A DNA stretch of 64,000 bases from Pomphorhynchus laevis (GCA_012934845.2 WNNJ02003065.1:1-64000), one strand, 5' to 3'. Positions 31,462-43,260 are shown, counted from the first letter of the stretch. The notes: generated from the letters alone by a model not told the origin. Numbers and translations: made by a program.

Positions 31462-34400
31462 CTATAACACATTAGATCAACTTAATTCAATTAATAAAAC
31501 TGATTAGTTAAGTGATACGAAAATTTACAAAAAAAATAAAAATGTTTATATAAATGTAATTATTATAATTAAATAATTAATAAATAATTATATTAATAAT
31601 TATTAATAATTATATATAAATAATAAATGATAAAAAACTTGATGCTTATTTTGATATATAATTAAAATTATTAAGCATAAATAATAAATATTAATAACAA
31701 ATTATTTAAATAATTTAAATAATAATAATTGTTAATTATTAAAAATTATTTACATAAAATATAAAATAGGATTAAGTCGACTGTTTTTTGTCACTGGGCG
31801 GCCACTCAAGCAGCTTTTAAAAAGAAGAAAGGAATAAAAAGTCATCGTAGTTAAAATGACGAAAACAAGCTGATTTGCTCTAGGATACAAATTGTATCCT
31901 AGAGCAAATCCTAGAATTTTTAATTTTCGCAATTACAAAAATATTTTAAATACAATTTGCCGAAATACAATCCCACAATGTAGCATACATCTTTCAGTTT
32001 CGTAAATTTCGTGTACTAAAAAATTTTACATATTGCAAATAAATTGAAAATATATTTGAAATAAAATTTTTCAATAATAAATTTGTAATAAAAATTTTCA
32101 ATATAAATTTGCAATTGAAAATTTCATATCTGTATTGTTGAAATATAAAAACAAAAAAATTAAATTGTTATTTAATTAAATAACAAATGATTTAATTGTT
32201 CAGGGCGCTAAACATCGATAGAACTTTCCTCTCGATGTTTCAACGCCCTGAACAATATACAAGCAATTCTAGAGTATCATTAGACAATGATTAAATTAAT
32301 TCATAAATTAATTCACTAATTAATCCAGTTTCGAAGATAGTGAGACTATAATAAGACTATAATATAATAAGACTTTGTATTATCATTGTTTACTTCACGT
32401 AATTAATCTACGAAAATCGTGCAGCTGACCAACAAAATTTCATTATTTATTCGTCTTCATTATTAATTGACCTGCCACTATGTTAGATCTAGGAATATGA
32501 CCGAAACCTGATAGCAAAGCAGTTCCTCCTGCTGACCTCGAATCGTTATACATGGTCTATTATTTATTAAACAATTCATAAACATTGATTTTTATTTTAA
32601 TTTTTAGTTTTGATTAACAGGATATAATGTATAAATCTTAAGTAAACATCGTAAATTATTTATTATTATTTAATTATTTAAATTTTTAAATAGTTGATAC
32701 TGATCTATTATTAATGAATAATTATTGGAGCTGGATCTAAGAAAACAGGAGATTATTTTTGATATTTCGCTAAGTTCTGTTAGCATCTTCATTAAATTAC
32801 AAATTTGTAATTTTCTGAAGATGGAAACAGAAGTTAGCAAAATATCAAAAATAATGTCTTCTTTCCTAACTAAGTTATTAGTTATTAGTTATTAACTAAG
32901 TTATTAGTTATTAACTAAGTTATTAGTTATTAGTTATTGGTTTTTAACTAAGTTATTTCGCTATATGAGCGAAATAATGATGCATTTAATGATGATGATG
33001 TTTTAATAAACATCATTTTAATAATGATGCAATAACTTCAGATGCATTTTTATCATCTTTTTCTGAAGATGCTGACGGAAATTAACAAAATATCAATAAT
33101 AATCTCCTATTTTCTTTGATCCAGCTCCAATAGTTATTTATTTAATTTTTATTTACTTAAATTATTTATATTTATTTATAATTATTTAATTACTTATAAT
33201 TAGATTATTGTCTATTTGATTATTATTAAATTAAATAATAATCAAATATTATTTATTATCTAATCTGATTATGTTTAAAAATATTATTAAACTCATAAAA
33301 TTATATATGATTATTTAATTAAACAATGATTATTTATTAGTAATATAAATTATTAGTTCGATGTTGTTATTGCCATATCTTCGGATATAAACATTTAAAT
33401 ATTAAAAATACATCCATGTACAGACACTATTACAATTCTTATGATATCGTTTATTTATTATTTATTATTAAATTAAATAGTCAATTTATAAAATTGATTT
33501 CTTTCAGATTTAAATTTTGACGTGATCTAAAATATATAAATATTTATATAGCAATTATTTATTATTTAATATTAAATTATTAAATTATAATTAAATTATA
33601 AAATTATTAAATTAAAATTTATTATTAAATTAAATTATTATTTAACAATCATTATTTTTTATTTAGTATAAAATACAGAATCAGTAGGCCTATCTAATTT
33701 ATTATAGTGTCCCAGTTTTATGAAACGCAATTAACGATGTGGGATTTTAAAATTTTACAAAAAATATTATTTACGTTTGATGGATGAATTCCAGCATGGA
33801 CTGTTAGCCCGTTTGATTTCTCTCGTTTAATACGTTCTACGTGAATGACAAATTTTTTGCGATAAACGGCCACAACTTTACCAGATTGTTGACTCTTGTA
33901 GTGTCCACGCATGATCTAAGAAAAAATAAATAAAAAAATAAATTACAACTTTATATGTTGAGGAGCGACAAGAAAGCATTTGTTTCAATGGTCTAATATT
34001 TAAAGTTGCATTACCCTACATACAATAGCCTTGAAAAATAGTGCATTGGGCACTCGCTACACTGTAAATTTATTTTTAAGCTTTAGGTTTGGATAATCAA
34101 TATCGAAATTACATATAGCATTTAAGAATTCTAGCTAAGAGATTTTTCTAGAAAAAAAATATTTTTTTTGATAGAACCTGGGATTCAATCAAACAGGTAA
34201 ATACTTACAAAAATGAATCACAAATGAAATTTAAAATACATTCGTTTACAAAAGTAATGTGAGTTTATAACGCAAAATTTTATTAAAAAAGAAAGTTTTT
34301 TAAAGCGGCAAATGTGACTATAATTTATAATTCCTCTATAAATTCAAATTCTGTAAAAATCGAAGTAAACTTTTTAATTGTACGTAAGACAACGACCCTG

Positions 34401-36396
34401 TAATGGAGTAGACCCTGCAATGTAGTAGGAACGATACACGATAGGCGAAAAGAGTGGAACACTAAAGTCAAAGTTGTAGATATACTTGATAATGTGGATA
34501 ATATAAACTGAGAAGAGGACTTTACATTTATAATATTCCACATGAAGCATTTAAGTTAAACGATTTATGCGATTCGTATAAGCGGATTAGACCAATGCGA
34601 TGTGTGAACAAATTTCTGTAGAAAATCACTTTAACGATCGTATTTAATGTGCTGTATAATGCTTTGAGCGAAGATTCCTGATGATGGATATAACTGAAGG
34701 AAAGCTGAAGAGAAAACCTTTGGAAAGCTGAAGAGAAAACCTTTGGAAAGCTGAAGAGAAAACCTTTGGAAAGCTGAAGAGAAAACCTTTGGAAAGCTGA
34801 AGAGAAAACTTTTAGAAAGCTGAAGAGAAAACCTTTGGAAAGCTGAAGAGAATTTAATTGTTTGTAGTAAAATTAAGTTATTTTTACGACACACGTTGGA
34901 TGATGAAATCTCCAAATGTTTAGAATTGTAGTGATTGAACGATTGCTAATTAAGAGATTAGAATTCCCATGCAAGTAAAATCATAACACGATGTAACACG
35001 CTTTTATAACATTTCTGTTAAAAAGTGCACTTTTTGAATTGGTCAAAGTAATAAAAAATAAATTAAATCAGCAAATTGTTTCCTAAAATTCGCAATGAAA
35101 CCAATGAAACGTTAAAGAACTTCTGGTTATGTGGATCAGAATTAAAAGAAATGAATAAAACTTATTATTAATTTGATTTAATTTCAAACGATAAAATTTT
35201 GATAATTCTATTATATTTATAATATTAAAAAATTATTACATTATTTCATTTCTGCCAAAACCCAAGTGTCGGCGATGCTCAAACAGTAATTTATTGCTTC
35301 GTTTGTTCGACGTTTTCAACATGAAAATTGAAAAATTCTTAATGTTAATATCTGAATGAGGACATCAGCGACATCGTCAAAATTATATGTCGTAATTAAT
35401 TTATATTTTCGTATTTTATTTATCAAAATAAATAAATGTCATTACAAATTCCATGATTTTTAGAGACGGAAGAATCGGACGATGATCGTTGGTCATTGCT
35501 GAAATTAATTTAATAGTTACAAATAAACACGTTTCTCTGATATGCCGTTTTTATATTTAGACGCTGCGTGATTACTTTTTACATTCACATTAATCGAAGT
35601 TACTTTGATAGCTCTCAACAGCCACCGGTGGCTCTTAAAACTATTTTGCAGCTAATCGATTCTATTTATTAATAAACACTACTAAAGTTTTGAAAAAATT
35701 AACGATATCGGATAACAAATAAGTACCTGAATACTTCATGTAGCTAGCATTTAACAATCTAGGTAAAACAATGCAAACTAAGGAAAGGTCCCTCTAGCTG
35801 ACTCTGATATTCTAAGGCTAATAATCTTTCAAGTGTAATAAAAGTTTAGAACACTTAATGAAGTTATGTTGGTATGAAAATGTTCAAGTAACAACGACTA
35901 GTGCACCTTATAAAATGAAAGTGCAGTGGCTATATCTTTGAGGGAAAACTTATTTTACTAAAAATTATGTCAGTCATTACTGAAAGTTCATGAGCGTCAG
36001 TGAACTGCTCGTTTACAAAATGAATAGTTACGATCAGCAAATTTATGATTTGCTGAACAGCTTCTTACAATGACGAGTTGAATAAATGATTTTTAAAATT
36101 TTAAATAATTGCGCTTAAAGAAAATAAAAATAACATTTTTCACACATTTTCAAAAGCTACTGATTTCATTATCAGATTCCAAACAAAATATATCAGCAAA
36201 AAGCGAAATATAAAGCAACAAAACTTACCATTACTTCGTCTTCTTTTCTGATAGGCATGGAGCGTATACCGAACTTCTTACGAAGATCCTTTGACAAGGT
36301 ACTGCTCATTATCTTGCGGCGGATATGAGATGGTGCCTGAAAATGACGCTTACGATTCTTCCTACGAGAAGCGGACACGAATTTGTTTAATTTCAT
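31345..36396 (-). CDS. RPL26: Ribosomal protein L26 (uL24), intact three-exon gene
   Basis: A host large-subunit ribosomal protein that sits near the peptide exit tunnel. Coding exons are 36396-36229 (56 codons), 33915-33775 (47 codons) and 31461-31345 (38 codons plus TAG), giving 141 residues against about 145 in vertebrates. Splices are GT-AG and in phase 0. Family sequence is clear: [38 protein letters not shown], then the KOW segment [30 protein letters not shown], and [15 protein letters not shown]. No stops or frame breaks are seen. An AG acceptor three bases before the ATG (36400-36401) suggests a 5' UTR intron. The introns are filled with repeats and hairpins. This is the only clear host gene in the window. 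Confidence 0.97.
31872..31910. repeat. Perfect 19-bp inverted repeat in RPL26 intron 2
   Basis: GATTTGCTCTAGGATACAA, one base, then its exact reverse complement. It would form a very stable hairpin in the intron RNA or a cruciform in DNA. Confidence 0.95.
32195..32256. repeat. 62-nt imperfect hairpin in RPL26 intron 2
   Basis: ATTGTTCAGGGCG pairs with CGCCCTGAACAAT (13 bp). A small internal loop follows, then AACATCGA with TCGATGTT, and a loop of about a dozen bases. Size and shape resemble a miRNA precursor, but a chance or mutation-born palindrome is equally possible. A 22-bp perfect palindrome lies just before it (32165-32186). Confidence 0.6.
32727..33132. repeat. Fold-back element in RPL26 intron 2
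   Basis: The left end ATTGGAGCTGGATC..AGAAAACAGGAGATTAT reappears inverted at the right end (ATAATCTCCTATTTTCT..GATCCAGCTCCAAT). Each arm carries a CTGAAGATGCT-type box followed by TTAGCGAAATATC or a variant, and a third variant lies at about 32814-32850. The box resembles the PLE hammerhead core, with a GCTAA/TTAGC stem in the left arm. The middle holds TTATTAGTTATTAACTAAG repeats. Confidence 0.75.
33775..33915 (-). CDS. RPL26: RPL26 coding exon 2 (KOW region)
   Basis: Preceded by a TTTTTTCTTAG acceptor; encodes [14 protein letters not shown] through GIHPSN; followed by a GTAAAT donor at 33774. It holds the KOW RNA-binding segment. Confidence 0.96.
33916..36228. other. RPL26 intron 1, mostly unassigned
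   Basis: AT-rich. The only clear structure is the 23-bp minisatellite at 34694-34852 and a short AGCCACCGGTGGCT palindrome near 35618. No intronic snoRNA could be supported: I saw no convincing paired C and D boxes on the gene strand. Confidence 0.5.
34694..34852. repeat. 23-bp minisatellite in RPL26 intron 1
   Basis: About seven tandem copies of GGAAAGCTGAAGAGAAAACC followed by TTT, with one or two variants. The minus-strand ORF over it (a repeating [14 protein letters not shown]) is an artefact of the 23-base period. Confidence 0.93.
36229..36396 (-). CDS. RPL26: RPL26 coding exon 1
   Basis: Starts [19 protein letters not shown] and ends at DEVM before a GTAAGT donor (36228). An upstream TTTCAG acceptor at about 36400 implies a preceding non-coding exon. 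Confidence 0.96.
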
Positions 36397-36477
36397 TATC
36401 TGAAATATTTATTACCGAATAAATTAAATAACAATTTTATAAACAGTCAGAAATTAAGAAAATAATTTCTGTTCAAA

Positions 36478-37240
36478 AAAAGATTTATTTTAACGTGGCA
36501 GATGCGTGCCAGCGCACGCTTACATGACCACAACAAAGCAAGACTGTGAATCAGGTGTCGAGAAGGTGTGAACGGAGGAGGTGTTTGAATGTGATAAAGG
36601 AGGGGGCGCGGCGGACGTCGAGAGGGAGTTGATTCCAGGCGAGTGAGGCGGCGACGAGGAAGGATCGGAGAACGTAGTTGTTGGAGTAATTAGGAACGTG
36701 GAAGTAAGAGGGTATGACAGGAACGAAGCGATAGCGAGGTGGGGCGAGTATCGTCCAAGAAAGGAAGGTTGATGAACGATGGGGAGCCGACAGCGATGAG
36801 ACGAAAGGTAACGAGAAGTCGGAGTTTGATGCGGATGTGGATGGTGGGCCAGGAGAGTTGGGCAAAATATGTGGATGTGTGGTCGAAGCGACGGAGGCGA
36901 AAGAGCACTCGAACGGCGGTGTTGATTATTCGTTGTAGGGGTAGGATGATGGATTTTGGAGAATTGGCGAAAAGGCTAAGGCAGTAATCGATTTTAGGGA
37001 AAAGAAGCGATGAAAGAAGAGACATACAAGAACGGAAGTCGATAAGGGGGCGGATACGATTGATGTCACGGATAATTAAGTTAGACGAGTGAACCTTGCA
37101 CGGACAAAGGGTTTAAGGGAAAGGTGATCATCGAAATAGAAGCCTAAGAAAGTGAGACTGTGGACTATGGGAATGATCGATGAGGCAAAAGATACAGAAA
37201 AAGGAGATATGTTTGGTTTACGGGGGAGGATCCACATTAT
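36478..37240 (-). mobile_element. LINE-A fragment: RT thumb and 3' UTR
   Basis: Minus-strand frames give SLLFPKIDYCLSLFANSPKS and LPLQRIINTAVRVLFRLRRF (36690-37025), then YSNNYVLRSFLVAASLAWNQ (36551-36865), matching the thumb of the LINE-A ORF at 52586. The 3' UTR hairpin (GCGTGCGCTGGCACGC) and AATAAA follow at about 36485-36530. It lies just upstream of RPL26 on the same strand, probably inside the 5' UTR intron. Confidence 0.85.
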
Positions 37241-37639
37241 TTTGGACTTGTGGGGGTCTAAAGGACTCCGACTTTAAACCTCTGTCGGGGTCTAAAGTCC
37301 ACATTATTTGGACTTGCCGGGATTCACATATCTAGTGTTGAAATATTAAGCATTTTATTTTACATGAAATGCATTTCAATCTTAACGATATTTGCAAGAC
37401 CCAACTGGTCTTTTATTATTTCCATTAATATTGTAATATTCATATATAATATTAATCTGAGAATATTATGTTACTGTAGCCTTTCGGAACACACAAATAA
37501 TTAAATACAACACGAAGACATAAGGAAATCAAAAGGCATTTTCTATTATTTAAATTGCCGGACACTTGCTCGACTGCCTGCTTAACAATTGTATTGAGAT
37601 TGATTGGTTTAGGTCAAGGGTGTTGGTAAGCTCAGTAGT

Positions 37640-38990
37640 TAGCGAATCGATTTGCTTGAATGACAATTTGAACAGAACAAGGTAATGAAACATATGAAAA
37701 GTGAGTGGGCATTTAAAAGATCCTCGCATAGGATGCGGATTATGCTACGCTTATCGTGATACCCGTATATGGGCGGGGACAAAAAGTAGTATTTTCTTTG
37801 CATGTGCTTTATGACATGGTGATTTTAAGGTATTTAAGGGTGATGATATTTAAGGGTCGATTAAAAATCGCTTAGTAGCAAATTGCTCAGTTGTTTGAAT
37901 GTAGATGATTCAGGGAGACAAAAATGTTGTCGATAGTCTACTAATAGAGGCTTTATTGAATGCGATCGCTGCGATAGGCGTGGAATGAATTTTAAGAGAT
38001 TTTAAAAGACATTTTGATAAAGCGCCACTTACATACATCTAATTAGTTAAAGTTGATACTTCAAGATCGGACAAAATTACAGGTAGGGCGTAGCATATCA
38101 TGGGTTCTAGCAAAAGCTTAAAGAATCGAAGGAAACTGTGTAAGGATAAACTTGAGTTTTCGATATGCAAGTGGCTGATAATACTTTACACTATTTTTGT
38201 CCAAAGTCGAGATAAAATAACAATGTGGAGATTCGATGGACGCCTAGATATTTATAAGAGTTGATGAATTAGATGGATCAATAGTCAAGCGAAAGATTAT
38301 CGGATTTACAAGGGGCTACCACTGCTAAATTTGATGGCTGTAATTAAAAACATACGGTTAAATCGGTCAAGTATGGATTGTGCGATTAAAATAGAGACGA
38401 GAAGTATTAGCAGGTCGTCGACGAAAATAATGATTTTGAAGTGGAGTCGTGTCGTTTTCAATAAAGTTTGTAAATATTCAACACAGAGTGAGAAAATGAG
38501 AGGACTTGGTGGGTCATCTAGCAGGATTAAATTGTGCTGAGTGATTGGAGTAGAGAACAAAACGCTATCAAAAATGCACACTTAATTTAGTAACAACATA
38601 CGATGTAATGTGTCGATGAAGGGCCCGGATGTGTGATATTGAAAAATAAGTTAACAATAAGTTAACAATAAGTTAACGGTTGATATTATCGAAAGCTTTC
38701 GAAAATTGGACGAAAACTGCGTATGCACGACTACTGTACGCTCCCATTGTGAAAATAGAATTTCGAGCTTCGGTAAGTGCGGTGCTAATGGAATGTTGAT
38801 GGCGAAATCCATGCTGTTCGGGAGACATGAGTTGCTTGAAGATTTGAAAAAGCGACGTGAAGTGAATACAAGGATGAGAAGAACTGTTATAGAACATTTA
38901 CAAGATGACATAAATTTGGTTAATAGGTGAGCGAACAGACCGGAATCATGATTAACATTACTAAATGTGTCCACCTCAGATTTGGTCGTA
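37640..38990 (-). mobile_element. LINE-C-like RT fragment, degraded
   Basis: Minus-strand frames include SPEQHGFRHQHSISTALTEA and AYAVFVQFSKAFDNINR (motif A, 38673-38897), PPSPLIFSLCVEYLQTLL (motif B region), KIIIFVDDLLILL (motif C) and, toward 37760, GYHDKRSIIRI. That last piece matches HGYHDKFCMIRLPC at the end of LINE-C (46298-47410). Many frame breaks are present. Sequence at 37245-37640 is unassigned apart from a GGGTCTAAAG repeat. Confidence 0.65.
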
Positions 38991-39660
38991 GTGATTTACC
39001 AAATGATTATTCTGTTTGCGGTGAGATTATTCCCACAAATTCGTATACAAAGGATCTTAGGATAATTGTTCAGAATTCGTTTAAAACCGGCCTCAATACT
39101 GAAAATAGATGCAACATGTCGAGGACAAGTATTTACATGATCAAAAATACCTTTAGTTCGCTTCCACCGTCTCAGTTCTCACTATAATATAAGGCGTTGA
39201 TCACACCAATCATTGATTATGCTTCGCCGGCGACTTTTCCTTCTACGCGTGGTGAAATAAACCAATTAGAAAAGATTCTTCGCAGATTTTCCAAGCTATG
39301 TTCTGGTCTTCGAAACATTGCCTACTGTGACAGACTAAGCCAACTAAATATTACTTCAGTTTACAAGAGATATGTGTACAATGATTTATTACAGTTATGA
39401 CGAATGATCCAGGTTTTTCCTGGTTATCCATCGGAATCCGTTATTCTAAATGATCGCCCGAGCCACAGAGGACACTCTTTATCAGTTGTTGTGCAATCAC
39501 ACGAAAAATGTCATAGATACTTGCGATTATCCCACGGAGCGGTAAACCAATTGAATTGATTGCCAAATTCGATCATGTCTATGGCACAGTACAAATCATT
39601 CCAGAATGCGCTGAGCATGTGGATAAAGAGAAGATTCTTTGCAGGAAATATATAACTATA
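38930..39660 (+). pseudogene. CR1-like LINE: RT end, plus strand
   Basis: Plus-strand frames give TGIMINITKCVHLRFGRSDL, PTNSYTKDLRIIVQNSFKTG (the LGV region), LITPIIDYASPATFPS and LEKILRRFSKLCSGLRNIAY, then FPGYPSESVILN. This is the post-palm part and thumb of a CR1-type RT. It meets the LINE-C-like fragment head to head near 38930. It has one stop at about 39187 and later breaks. Confidence 0.75.
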
Positions 39661-39664
39661 TGTG

Positions 39665-40480
39665 ACAATTTATTATTGCTGAACTACTTTTTTCTTAATA
39701 TTGTGATTAGACAAAATGACTCTCATGTGTCAAAGTCTTGTAATAATTAATAATAACAGAAAATCCTATCAGCAAATTTAGTCAAGGAGGTGGCAAAGGC
39801 ATAGCAAGCCATGTAAGTTAAAGTGGAGTTCAAATTTTTGGACTATATTTAACTCATATATATTATAATAGTTGACCAGCCTAGATGATTACAACTTGGA
39901 ATATTAGGCGATTGGTGGGTAGACTACACAAATTGATAAAAACAAATTTCCAGGAATGACTAAAAGAGGAAATAAAATAATTTTTTAATTAAAAAAATAA
40001 AAAATTATTCTTAATGATAAATGCAATTTGTGAGTAAAATTTGTAATGCAGATAGTGGCACAAATACAAATTATGATACAAATCTAAGCATCTCACGGCC
40101 AGGTAAAAGTGTTAACTAGAAGATCATCTTTTTTATAATTTTCGTAACTTTTGAATAACTATGTACAGAAGCATCCCAATATTAAAAAAGCTTTAATGGG
40201 AAAAGCATTCCCAATATTAGAAAAAAATTAACCAAATATTTTCTAGTCCCTAGGCTAGAAAAATTTTTTCGTTGACTAAGAAAAGTCATATGGAAGCTTT
40301 TATTTTAATCATATGTGAGTTAACGAAGGCAATCCTTAGAAATAGTAGAAATGGCAAGATATTATTATATGTTCGACAACAAAAGAGCTTGAACAGCTAG
40401 AACAGGTTGGTTCACAACAGTGAAAACAGAAGAAAAATTAAAAATTAAATAAATAGACGAAATAATGTGTAATTCAGTCA
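39665..40480. other. No gene recognised
   Basis: AT-rich sequence with short direct repeats (AAAGCATTCCCAATATTA near 40175-40215). No coding signal or element ends were found. Confidence 0.5.
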
Positions 40481-40484
40481 TGAC

Positions 40485-40660
40485 GACAACGCATCCTGAG
40501 GTAATTTCGCAACCGTCGTTTAAAACTTCCCTGGTTACCATTTATCGTCACAGTATGTAGACCATTCCAGATAGGTACAATTCTATCATGGATTGTTGAA
40601 ATTCGTTTATTGCAGGCTCGTCTTCTCTTTAGCATATAGTTGTGACCACGTAGGTGATCG
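40485..40660 (-). pseudogene. CR1-like LINE RT carboxy-terminal end
   Basis: The minus strand reads HLRGHNYMLKRRRACNKRIS then IVPIWNGLHTVTINGNQGSF and a Lys/Arg end. The LRGH...WN.L...FK pattern is the terminal segment of CR1-type RT proteins, as at 42546-43166 and 55970-56206. Confidence 0.7.
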
Positions 40661-40719
40661 AACCAAAATATGGTTTTAATGATAATATATTTTGGTTCAA
40701 AATATCATTTGAACCTAAA

Positions 40720-40895
40720 TATGGTTCAACTGATAATATAATTCTTATTTGTGATTTGAATATGCCTCAAGTCAATTGGGATACCGACACAGATGGAATA
40801 GGTTGTGATAATGCCTCCGTATAATTGCTCTACTCAATCAATTGCATAGTATTAACCCAATATGATGATCACACATTTCCAACAAGCTTTTCCCT
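40720..40895 (+). pseudogene. CR1-like LINE AP endonuclease fragment
   Basis: The plus strand reads NIILICDLNMPQVNWDTDTD followed by LLYSINCIVLTQYDDHTFP, matching the GDFNxPxIxW...Q...PT part of CR1-type endonucleases. It is a short broken piece facing the minus-strand fragment to its left. Confidence 0.65.
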
Positions 40896-40969
40896 CTTCC
40901 CCCTTCCCTATTCCCTCTCATTTTCACTTGCACTTCTACATTTTCCCCATTTTCCATAATATTAAAATA

Positions 40970-41125
40970 TTAAAAAAGGATTTATTTTGAAGTGGCAAAT
41001 TCGTTACGGTGCACGCTTACGTGGCAACGAAAAAGTCTAAATTGTCGCGAAAGTGGGAAATAAAAAAAGTAAAGTAAAAGAGTGAGTACGGCGGACGTCG
41101 AGAGGGAGCTGAATCGATTTGGGTT
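40970..41125 (-). mobile_element. LINE-A 3' end fragment
   Basis: AAAAAGGATTTATTTTGAAG is followed by GCAAATTCGTTACGGTGCAC and, later, GTACGGCGGACGTCGAGAGG. These match the LINE-A 3' UTR and thumb as at 36480-36620 on the minus strand. Only the last ~150 bases are present. Confidence 0.7.
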
Positions 41126-41129
41126 AATC

Positions 41130-42005
41130 GAACACACATGTAATTAAAATAAAATTGTTCATACCAAGTTATAAATAGTAAAACGAAAACGAATTGTACA
41201 TTAGATTACGAGTTTCGTACAAGTTGATATTCTACAATAGGCTTAAGCCATCAAGCCAGTGCTACAGTTGAGCCATTTTACAGCGAGAGATAATCGAAAG
41301 AGACGATCATAATCCATCATAAACATTAAAGTTATGTTAATATGATTGCTAAGTTGCGAAACGCACGGCTCAAGACACGAACGTGAAAAAACGATTTGAT
41401 GTCTTTTAAGGGATCATAATTCGATTGAACTAGGGTACTGGAAGTGTAAATTATTGGGAATAACTGAAAACGCCAAGACCTATGTCATCAGATTAGGCTA
41501 TTTAGTAAGACGTTACATATCTGGCTGTTTGAGCGAAATAATAAATTCAAGGTATACAACATAAAAAGCATTTATGTCGATATCCTACATTTGGCGAATC
41601 GTTGCCCAAGATGTTTTATCCGCATATACTCTATTATCGAAATTCGTGGAATTTGGATACGGAAGAATGTCATAAGACTGTGATGAACAAAACAATTAAT
41701 TTTAATCAAATCAGCTAACTGAGACTACGTATTTAATATAATGATAAAATAAACAAAACATAATAATGCTAAATCAAAATTTAATAATAAAATTAATAAT
41801 TGTTTTTAGATTTTCTATAATTTAAATCAAGTTAAAATAAAAAATTGAAATTAAAAATAAATGTCATTTTTATGAATTGACTAATAAATAACATACGTTG
41901 TATCAGAATAAGAATTTGAGGTCATTATATGTCGATTTACAAGGGAGCTGAATCTCGTAAGGAAGCATCACATCGAATAAAAAAAAACAGAAAAAAAAAC
42001 GAAAA
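41130..42005. other. No gene recognised
   Basis: AT-rich, with no ORF of interest. A weak GGGAGCTGAATC match to LINE-A lies at about 41943. Confidence 0.45.
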
Positions 42006-42012
42006 ATAAACA

Positions 42013-42584
42013 TCAAGAGTTCACGAGGTCAAGCTTTAGGCGTTCATTGAATTGCACAGCACAAGAGCTGTTGATCACATCAGGTGATAATCCATTCCAT
42101 CGTTTACAGACGCGATTCAACACTCTCGTACAATTTGTTCGATGCTTTGAGCGATGCTTCAAACATAGCTCGTGTCCATGTAACATTATGGGATCGGATT
42201 TGTCATAATCCAATCCCATAATGGGATCGGATTTGTCAAACGACAAATCCGAACCCATTTTAACAATTTATCTGCTTGACTTTCTCATTTTTGTTTGTGG
42301 ACTTGTAAGCGTACAGCTTGTACGCATTTGCCACATTAAATAAATTTGTATTATATATTATATATATTATATTAACATTAAAGATTCACGAAGACGGAAC
42401 ATTATATTAACACGGGATGGTTAGGCACGCACAGCGATATCCACACTAGTGTAAGATCTGCAATCAACAGATCGCATTCAATAGATTTCAACCCCAACGT
42501 ATCTAGTCTAACTGTATAAAGAATAGAGCGAGTTGCCGGAACGAAGTGCGTGGCTCTTCTCAAAATGTTGTCGAATTCACTCAA
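42013..42584 (-). pseudogene. CR1-like RT end split by a LINE-A 3' insertion
   Basis: Minus-strand pieces at 42402-42584 (SILYTVRLDTLGLKSIECDL) and 42013-42180 (CLKHRSKHRTNCTRVLNRVC, KRWNGLSPDVINS) are consecutive parts of a CR1-type RT thumb. Between them (about 42190-42400) lies plus-strand LINE-A 3' sequence. The right edge meets a plus-strand CR1 fragment at about 42550. Confidence 0.7.
42190..42400 (+). mobile_element. LINE-A 3' end with palindromic junction
   Basis: From about 42233 the sequence matches the LINE-A end (ACGACAAATCCGAACCCATT, the GTAAGCGTACAGCTTGTACGC hairpin, AATAAA) and ends in an ATTATAT tail. Left of it, GGGATCGGATTTGTC occurs twice as reverse complement of the LINE-A sequence, so the 5' junction is a small palindrome. 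Confidence 0.75.
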
Positions 42585-43260
42585 GTAGTAACTCGTCTTA
42601 GCGACCTTGGAATAGTAGTTGCGAATGATTTTTCGACTAGTTGGAATACTGAGTTGGCTTGCTCGAAAGCAAATCGAATGGTTGGGATGATTCGTAGAAC
42701 TTTTAGTGTGTTGAGTCCAGTTTCATTTAGAGCACTCGCCAACGCATTTGTGATCAGTCATCTTACCTATGCATCACAATGTTCGTTCCCAAGAACAGTA
42801 TACGAGAAAAGTAGAATTGAAAATGTGCTGCGCCGGGCAACAAAGCTCGTAAATTCAGTTAAAGCCTTACCTTATAATGAAAGGCTAAAAAAACTTGGTA
42901 TGGTTTCTATAAGCGACCTTCGGTTTCGGCGAGATATGTGTTCAACATGGGAAGCTTTACACAAGGAAAATCACGTCTTAAGAGAATTGATGACTGTTCG
43001 GAAAAGTCGGGCTTTGCGTGGACACAATTTTACTTTAGCCCATCGCCGAGTTATACGCTCTAAAACTGTACAATTTCGACACCGAATCGTAGGTAAGTGG
43101 AACCGATTAAGTGAAGAAATTGTCAACTCAAGATCGGTTTCAGCATTCAAACATAAACTTTTGTGACTTTTGTTTGTGAGTCTTTTTTTTTCTTTACTTT
43201 TCCTTTTCTTTTTTTAACAGTGCAACTGTGAGCTTTGCTCGTCTGTTTGTCGAAATAATA
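42550..43260 (+). mobile_element. CR1-like LINE, 3' part with 206-residue RT thumb ORF
   Basis: The ORF at 42546-43166 reads VTRLSDLGIVVANDFSTSWN (LGV region), ANRMVGMIRRTFSVLSPVSF, then FPRTVYEKSRIENVLRRATK, LRGHNFTLAHRRV and VGKWNRLSEEIVNSRSVSAF. This is the CR1 RT thumb to the natural carboxy end at FKHKLL. A pyrimidine-rich 3' UTR and an AATAATAAT tail end the copy at about 43256. It is 5'-truncated; the retained part is open. Confidence 0.85.

Noticed and set aside
34631-34915. Minus-strand ORF with repeated [14 protein letters not shown]
   Set aside because: It is the 23-bp minisatellite in RPL26 intron 1, not a gene.
31462-36228. Both RPL26 introns compute to the same length (2313 bases), hinting at a duplication
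   Set aside because: Their sequences are unrelated by eye and exon 2 is unique, so equal length is coincidence.
33916-36228. Intronic box C/D snoRNA in RPL26
   Set aside because: TGATGA-like strings occur, but I found no matching D box and terminal stem on the gene strand.
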